Below are positions 6,997-9,925 of a DNA stretch of 9,925 bases, one piece after another (positions within the stretch are counted from its first letter, which is position 1; every line of letters begins with the position of its first letter). A program made the translations under genes and the position numbers. Source of the stretch: Methylobacteriaceae bacterium (lineage in GTDB: Bacteria; Pseudomonadota; Alphaproteobacteria; Rhizobiales; Beijerinckiaceae). The stretch spans positions 1-9,925 of the forward strand of contig JAFAPJ010000652.1 of the NCBI GenBank assembly GCA_019247255.1. Direction: 5' to 3'. Under the pieces are notes generated by a model. It was not told where the DNA came from and did no database searches. It saw only the letters and a list, made by a program, of their open reading frames with translations.

Positions 6997-7557
6997 ATGG
7001 CGGAGCTCGCGAAGCCGATAGGCCACATGAACGTGGACGAGTTCCTCGCCTGGGCGCGTGACCGTCCGGGCCGGTACGAGCTCGTCCGCGGCGAGGTCGT
7101 GGCCATGTCGCCCCAGCGCGTCCGCCATGCGACCGCGAAATTCGCGGCGCAATCGGCGCTCGATCGCGCCCTCGAGCGGGCTGGCCTGCCTTGCCGCATG
7201 CTGCCGGACGGGATGACGGTGCGGATCGATTCCGAGACGGCGTACGAGCCGGACGCCCTCGTTTATTGCGGTCCGCCGCTCGGGGACGACGTCGTCGAGG
7301 TGCCGAAGCCGATCATCGTCGTCGAGGTGCTCTCGCCCGGCACCACGCTCGTCGACACCGGTGAGAAGTTTTCGGGTTACTTCTCGGTTGCGAGCGTGAG
7401 GCACTACCTCGTGATCAATCCCGTCACGAAGGTCGTGGTTCACCACGCGCGTGGCGAGGGCAATCTCATCAGCTCGCGGTTCTTCGTCGAAGGCACGCTT
7501 TACCTCGATCCACCGGGCCTCGACCTGCCGGTGACGGAGCTGTTTCCGCGCGCGTGA
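6997..7557 (+). CDS. Uma2 family (DUF820) putative endonuclease
   Basis: The 186-residue product matches the Uma2/DUF820 family, which has a restriction-endonuclease-like (PD-D/ExK) fold and an unsettled biological role. Visible marks in order are an N-terminal MNVDEFLAWA helix, RYELVRGEVV (26-35) with Glu28, EPDALVY (84-90) with Asp86, the central strand PIIVVEVLSPGT (105-116) with Glu110, and DTGEKFSGY (120-128) with Lys124. Asp86, Glu110 and Lys124 are the likely metal-binding and catalytic set, so the protein looks intact. The ATG at 6997 has AGGG at 6987-6990 and starts 33 bases after the acyl-CoA dehydrogenase stop, so read-through expression is plausible. Uma2 genes are often scattered singly or in multiple copies and behave as accessory genes. 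Its place between two valine-pathway genes, next to a broken toxin gene, fits an insertion. The cellular function is unknown. Confidence 0.88.
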   Translation: MAELAKPIGHMNVDEFLAWARDRPGRYELVRGEVVAMSPQRVRHATAKFAAQSALDRALERAGLPCRMLPDGMTVRIDSETAYEPDALVYCGPPLGDDVVEVPKPIIVVEVLSPGTTLVDTGEKFSGYFSVASVRHYLVINPVTKVVVHHARGEGNLISSRFFVEGTLYLDPPGLDLPVTELFPRA

Positions 7558-7655
7558 CCGATCGCGGCGCAGCCCGGTCCGGCGGCGTCGCCGTCGCGCT
7601 CGCCCTGACGACCGGCAGCTTCCTGTGGCTGCGCTCCGCGCTCGCGGACCTTTAA
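7554..7655 (+). CDS. Possible 33-codon ORF overlapping the Uma2 stop
   Basis: A GTG at 7554 overlaps the Uma2 stop (GTGA) and opens 33 codons ending in TAA. The peptide is moderately hydrophobic (GGVAVALALTTGSFLWL) and could span a membrane once. No independent ribosome binding site is evident, so translation would depend on termination-reinitiation from Uma2. It partly overlaps, in antisense, the possible 3' relic of the HigB gene, and no family is recognised. A chance frame is at least as likely as a real gene. Confidence 0.15.
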   Translation: MTDRGAARSGGVAVALALTTGSFLWLRSALADL

Positions 7656-7677
7656 GCGGCGAGCTGGCGCGCCGAGT

Positions 7678-7800
7678 TCAGCGGGCGCTCGCGAGCAGAA
7701 GCAGCTTGCGGCGTGCGCTCCGCTCGACCGCGGCGAAGCGGCGAACCGGCTTGTCGGCGAACAGCCTTTCGGTGTCTCTGTCCGCGAAAGACCGGATCAC
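7678..7800 (-). pseudogene. higB: HigB-type (RelE superfamily) toxin gene, 5' remnant
   Basis: A minus-strand frame from a GTG at 7800 encodes 40 residues and then stops. They match the N-terminal part of the roughly 92-residue HigB/GraT-like toxins: the opening MIRSFADRDTERLF, then VRRFAAVERSARRKLLLL. HigB toxins are ribosome-dependent mRNA nucleases paired with a downstream HigA antitoxin. After codon 39, a +1 shift gives ELGAPARRLK, which resembles the family segment DLR-PP-NRLE and suggests a frameshift followed by decay down to about 7629. The catalytic C-terminal half, with the conserved IRINDQWR segment, is absent, and no HigA gene follows. The relic is therefore almost certainly non-toxic. 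It lies in the 306-base space between Uma2 and mmsB, in which no other convincing gene was found. A GAGG-containing stretch just upstream of the GTG may be the old ribosome binding site. Confidence 0.72.
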
Positions 7801-7863
7801 GCCGGTAGCCTCGCCTCACGGTCCGCATTCCGTCAAGCGGAACGGCCCAGCACAGGACGCTGC

Positions 7864-8757
7864 ATGACGACCATCGCCTTCATCGGCCTCGGCAATATGG
7901 GCGGCCCGATGGCCGCGAATCTCGTGAAGGCGGGGCACGAGGTCCTGGGCTTCGATCTCGCGCCGGCCTCCTGCGAGGCGGCGCGGGCCGAGGGCGTCGC
8001 GATCGCCTCCTCGGCCGGCGGGGCGGTGGCGGGCGCGGAGGCCGTCGTCACCATGCTGCCGGCTGGCCGGCACGTGCTGGCGGTCTGGGGCGAGATCCTG
8101 CCCGCGGTCGCGCCGGGCGCGCTCCTCGTCGATTGCTCCACGATCGACGTCGAGAGCGCACGCCGCGCCCATGCGCTCGCGGCCGAGCGGGGCTGCCTTT
8201 CGGTCGACGCGCCCGTCTCGGGCGGAACGGTCGGCGCGAAGGCCGCGACCCTCACCTTCATGGCGGGCGGGGTGGCTGAGGCCTTCGGCCGGGCCGAGCC
8301 CATCCTCGCCCGGATGGGCCGGCGCGTCGTCCATTGCGGGGAGGCCGGCGCCGGCCAGGCCGCGAAGATCTGCAACAACATGATCCTGGGGATCAGCATG
8401 ATCGGGATCTCGGAGGCCTTCGTGCTCGCCGAGAAGCTCGGGCTCTCGCACCAGGCGCTCTTCGACGTCGCCTCGACCTCCTCGGGCTCCTGCTGGGCGC
8501 TGACCACGCATTGCCCGGTGCCGGGGCCCGTCCCGACGAGCGCGGCGAATCACGGCTACAAGCCGGGCTTCGCGGCCGAGCTCATGCTGAAGGACCTCCG
8601 GCTCGCGCAAGCCGCCGCGCTCACGGCCGGCGCCGCTACCCCGCTCGGCGCGGAGGCGGCCGCGCTCTACGGCCTCTACGCGGCGGCCGGCCAGGCGGGG
8701 TCGGATTACTCGGGCATCATCAATTTCCTGCGCGGCCGGGCCGCGGCGACGGCGTGA
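7864..8757 (+). CDS. mmsB: 3-Hydroxyisobutyrate dehydrogenase
   Basis: The 297-residue product is a beta-hydroxyacid dehydrogenase oxidising 3-hydroxyisobutyrate to methylmalonate semialdehyde in valine catabolism. The N-terminal Rossmann domain opens with [15 protein letters not shown], the dinucleotide motif being GLGNMG (8-13). Asp31 at the end of the second strand favours NAD over NADP. Other family marks are [11 protein letters not shown] (115-125, substrate loop), [12 protein letters not shown] (162-173) with catalytic Lys168, and the C-terminal [17 protein letters not shown] (232-248) with Lys243 and Asp244 near the cofactor. The ATG is backed by AGGA at 7854-7857 with six bases of spacing. 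The enoyl-CoA hydratase gene starts 10 bases after its stop, so the two form an operon. Upstream lie the toxin relic and Uma2, and no strong promoter was found there, so transcription may come from the acyl-CoA dehydrogenase side. Confidence 0.93.
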   Translation: MTTIAFIGLGNMGGPMAANLVKAGHEVLGFDLAPASCEAARAEGVAIASSAGGAVAGAEAVVTMLPAGRHVLAVWGEILPAVAPGALLVDCSTIDVESARRAHALAAERGCLSVDAPVSGGTVGAKAATLTFMAGGVAEAFGRAEPILARMGRRVVHCGEAGAGQAAKICNNMILGISMIGISEAFVLAEKLGLSHQALFDVASTSSGSCWALTTHCPVPGPVPTSAANHGYKPGFAAELMLKDLRLAQAAALTAGAATPLGAEAAALYGLYAAAGQAGSDYSGIINFLRGRAAATA

Positions 8758-8767
8758 GGCGGCGGCG

Positions 8768-9541
8768 ATGAGCGAGGGCACGATCCGGGTCGAGACGCGC
8801 GGGCGCGTCGGCCATATCACGCTGAACCGCCCGCAGGCGCTGAACGCGCTGAACCGCGAGGTCGCCCGCGAGGTCGCGGAAGCGACGGCCCGCTTCGACG
8901 CCGATCCCGAAATCGGCTGCCTCGTGCTGACGGGCTCGGAGCGCGCCTTCGCGGCCGGGGCCGACATCAAGGAGATGCAGCCGCTCACCTATCCGGCGAC
9001 CTATTCCGAAGACCTGTTCGCGGTCTGGGACCGCTTCGCGGCGCGGCGCAAGCCCGCGGTCGCGGCGGTCGCGGGCTTCGCGCTCGGCGGCGGCTGCGAG
9101 GTCGTGCTCATGTGCGACCTCGTGCTCGCGGCCGACACCGCGAAGTTCGGACAGCCCGAGATCAAGCTCGGCGTCATGCCCGGGATGGGCGGGACGCAGC
9201 GCCTGACCCGCGCGATCGGCAAGGCGAAGGCGATGGACCTCTGCCTCACTGGCCGCATGATGGACGCGGCCGAGGCGGAGCGGGCGGGCCTCGTCTCGCG
9301 GATCGTCCCGGCGGCCGAGCTCCTCGACGAGGCGATCCGCACGGCCGAGACGATCGCCGGGATGTCGCTCCCGGCCGTCCTCATGACCAAGGAGGCGATC
9401 GACCGGGCGCAGGAAACGACGCTCGCGGAAGGGGTCCGGTTCGAGCGCCGGGTGTTCCACGCGATGTTCGCGACGCATGATCAGAAGGAGGGGATGGCGG
9501 CCTTCGCCGAGAAGCGGCCGGCCCGGTTCGAGCACCGCTGA
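8768..9541 (+). CDS. Short-chain enoyl-CoA hydratase (crotonase family)
   Basis: The 257-residue product is a full-length crotonase-fold hydratase adding water to 2-enoyl-CoA esters; in this setting methacrylyl-CoA from valine is the likely substrate. Oxyanion-hole segments are AAGADIKEM (62-70) and ALGGGCE (105-111). The two catalytic acids, Glu111 and Glu131 (FGQPEIKLG), are 20 residues apart, as Glu144 and Glu164 are in the rat mitochondrial enzyme. [12 protein letters not shown] (135-146) and the end [14 protein letters not shown] are typical of mitochondrial-type hydratases. It is about 90 residues shorter than 3-hydroxyisobutyryl-CoA hydrolase, a crotonase relative, so it should not be taken for that thioesterase. 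It starts 10 bases after mmsB with only a weak GGCGGCGG-like ribosome binding site. General fatty-acid beta-oxidation is an alternative role. Confidence 0.93.
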   Translation: MSEGTIRVETRGRVGHITLNRPQALNALNREVAREVAEATARFDADPEIGCLVLTGSERAFAAGADIKEMQPLTYPATYSEDLFAVWDRFAARRKPAVAAVAGFALGGGCEVVLMCDLVLAADTAKFGQPEIKLGVMPGMGGTQRLTRAIGKAKAMDLCLTGRMMDAAEAERAGLVSRIVPAAELLDEAIRTAETIAGMSLPAVLMTKEAIDRAQETTLAEGVRFERRVFHAMFATHDQKEGMAAFAEKRPARFEHR

Positions 9542-9577
9542 AGGCGCCCCGCCACGCCCTGCGGAGGCCGGCGCGCG

Positions 9578-9606
9578 TTGACAGGGCAGGGGCCGTCGGC
9601 CATAAG
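9578..9606 (+). promoter_or_regulatory. Sigma-70-type promoter of rpmH
   Basis: A perfect TTGACA (9578-9583) is followed by a 17-base spacer and CATAAG (9601-9606), which keeps ATAA of the -10 consensus. It lies 36 bases after the enoyl-CoA hydratase stop and leaves a leader of about 100 bases before rpmH. This is the best promoter match in the window, as expected for a ribosomal protein gene, and it marks the start of a new transcription unit. Confidence 0.78.
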
Positions 9607-9664
9607 CCGCGCCATGCGATGGGTGCCCGTGACGCGCCCCGCTGACCTATTTCCGAATTGGGAC

Positions 9665-9691
9665 GTGCGGTTGGGAGCTCCGATCCCGCAC
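9665..9691 (+). repeat. Stem-loop in the rpmH leader
   Basis: GTGCGG (9665-9670) and CCGCAC (9686-9691) form a 6-bp stem around a 15-base loop that contains the palindrome GGAGCTCC. An alternative pairing uses GGGA (9673-9676) with TCCC (9684-9687). The structure ends nine bases before the rpmH ribosome binding site. A leader regulatory role is possible but unproven. Confidence 0.35.
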
Positions 9692-9710
9692 CCGCGACCG
9701 GAGACGCGCC

Positions 9711-9845
9711 GTGAAAAGGACCTTTCAGCCCTCCAAGCTCGTGCGCAAGCGCCGGCATGGCTTCCGCGCCCGCATGGCGACTGTCGGTGGCCGCAAGGTC
9801 ATCGCGGCGCGGCGCGCCCGCGGGCGCAAGCGCCTCTCGGCCTGA
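9711..9845 (+). CDS. rpmH: Large ribosomal subunit protein bL34
   Basis: The 44-residue product is highly basic and matches bL34 along its full length: [20 protein letters not shown] at the start, then [20 protein letters not shown] and the end RLSA. bL34 binds 23S rRNA near the base of the large subunit. The GTG start is fixed by the invariant N-terminus, and GGAG at 9700-9703 lies seven bases upstream. The gene has its own strong promoter and is followed by rnpA 16 bases after its stop, the usual bacterial order. Confidence 0.97.
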   Translation: MKRTFQPSKLVRKRRHGFRARMATVGGRKVIAARRARGRKRLSA

Positions 9846-9849
9846 TCGC

Positions 9850-9885
9850 GAGACCCCGCCCGTGCGCCTTCGCGGGCGCGGTCTC
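9850..9885 (+). repeat. Strong hairpin across the rnpA start codon
   Basis: GAGACCCCGCCCG (9850-9862) pairs with CGGGCGCGGTCTC (9873-9885) with one mismatch in 13, closing a 10-base loop. The first G of the rnpA GTG start is the last base of the left arm. No T-run follows, so it is not a standard intrinsic terminator. It could limit rnpA translation, attenuate transcription, or act as a processing or stability element at the 3' end of rpmH mRNA. Confidence 0.6.
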
Positions 9886-9925
9886 ACCCTCGCCCGGCTC
9901 ACCGCCAGGAGCGAGTTCCTGGCGG
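9862..9925 (+). CDS. rnpA: Ribonuclease P protein component, N-terminal start (partial)
   Basis: Only the first 21 codons lie in the window. The reading begins MRLRGRGLTL and continues ARLTARSEFLA; the RLT-R-EFLA segment is the conserved opening of RnpA, the basic protein that assists the RNase P RNA in maturing tRNA 5' ends. Its place directly after rpmH supports the call. The GTG at 9862 is the last usable start before the conserved segment. The frame is also open backward inside rpmH to 9715, with an ATG at 9757, so a longer start is possible. Two strong hairpins cover this short stretch. Confidence 0.85.
   Translation, partial: MRLRGRGLTLARLTARSEFLA
9902..9925 (+). repeat. Perfect 9-bp stem-loop inside early rnpA
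   Basis: CCGCCAGGA (9902-9910) and TCCTGGCGG (9917-9925) are exact inverted copies around the loop GCGAGT. The right arm reaches the window edge and may continue. It lies within codons for the conserved RnpA opening and follows the start-codon hairpin by 16 bases, so both could form in one mRNA. Confidence 0.5.

Noticed and set aside
8768..9541. Assignment of this crotonase gene as the missing 3-hydroxyisobutyryl-CoA hydrolase
   Set aside because: The length (257 residues) and both catalytic glutamates at hydratase spacing fit a true enoyl-CoA hydratase.
9544..9574. Inverted GCGCC/GGCGC as a terminator after the enoyl-CoA hydratase gene
   Set aside because: Only five pairs with a 21-base loop and no T-run, which is easily chance in GC-rich DNA.
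9614..9925. Open frame from an ATG at 9614 running through rpmH in another frame
   Set aside because: It has no ribosome binding site of note and no recognisable protein, and it overlaps two well-identified genes in other frames.
9542..9925. Replication origin near rpmH, as in some bacteria
   Set aside because: No DnaA-box-like repeats or AT-rich unwinding region were seen, and dnaA is not adjacent.

Overview
The window is very GC-rich and reads as chromosome of an alphaproteobacterium, most likely order Hyphomicrobiales (Rhizobiales), Methylobacteriaceae/Beijerinckiaceae-like. The main pointers are a PdhS-like PAS kinase relative of the kind found in that order, an alphaproteobacterial phasin, the valine-catabolism gene set and an rpmH-rnpA junction. 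The genus is inferred from protein style only.

Left part (1-3250). The window opens in the last 78 codons of glyS (glycyl-tRNA synthetase beta subunit). This gene converges, with a 9-base gap, on a large minus-strand gene for a two-domain flavoenzyme: an aromatic-CoA (salicylyl-CoA / 2-aminobenzoyl-CoA type) monooxygenase fused to an Old-Yellow-Enzyme reductase. Its promoter region carries a perfect 10-bp AT-rich inverted repeat. Next comes a minus-strand phasin gene with its own intrinsic terminator, a strong ribosome binding site, and a promoter overlaid by two TGC-N3-GCA elements 20 bp apart.

Middle (3290-7000). A plus-strand unit starts with a possible 31-codon leader ORF that overlaps the start of a PAS-rich protein by GTGA. 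That protein belongs to the PdhS-like histidine kinase family, but the phospho-accepting His is Gln, the N-box Asn is Asp, and most of the ATP lid is missing. It therefore looks like a pseudokinase. Two bases after its stop begins an isobutyryl-CoA dehydrogenase-type acyl-CoA dehydrogenase.

Right-centre (6997-9541). A Uma2-family nuclease-fold gene and the 5' relic of a HigB toxin gene sit between the acyl-CoA dehydrogenase and a 3-hydroxyisobutyrate dehydrogenase (mmsB), which is followed by a short-chain enoyl-CoA hydratase. The three enzymes cover isobutyryl-CoA to methacrylyl-CoA to 3-hydroxyisobutyryl-CoA, and 3-hydroxyisobutyrate to methylmalonate semialdehyde. The linking thioesterase (3-hydroxyisobutyryl-CoA hydrolase) is not in the window, and the accessory genes lie where such a gene might be expected.

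Right end (9578-9925). A clear sigma-70-type promoter with a 104-base leader precedes rpmH (ribosomal protein L34) and the first 21 codons of rnpA (RNase P protein). Two strong hairpins lie at the start of rnpA, and one contains its start codon.

The most unusual items are the degenerate kinase coupled to a valine-catabolism enzyme, the accessory insertion with a dead toxin gene in the valine cluster, and the operator-like palindromes in front of the flavoenzyme and phasin genes. No CRISPR array, IS element, tRNA or rRNA was seen.
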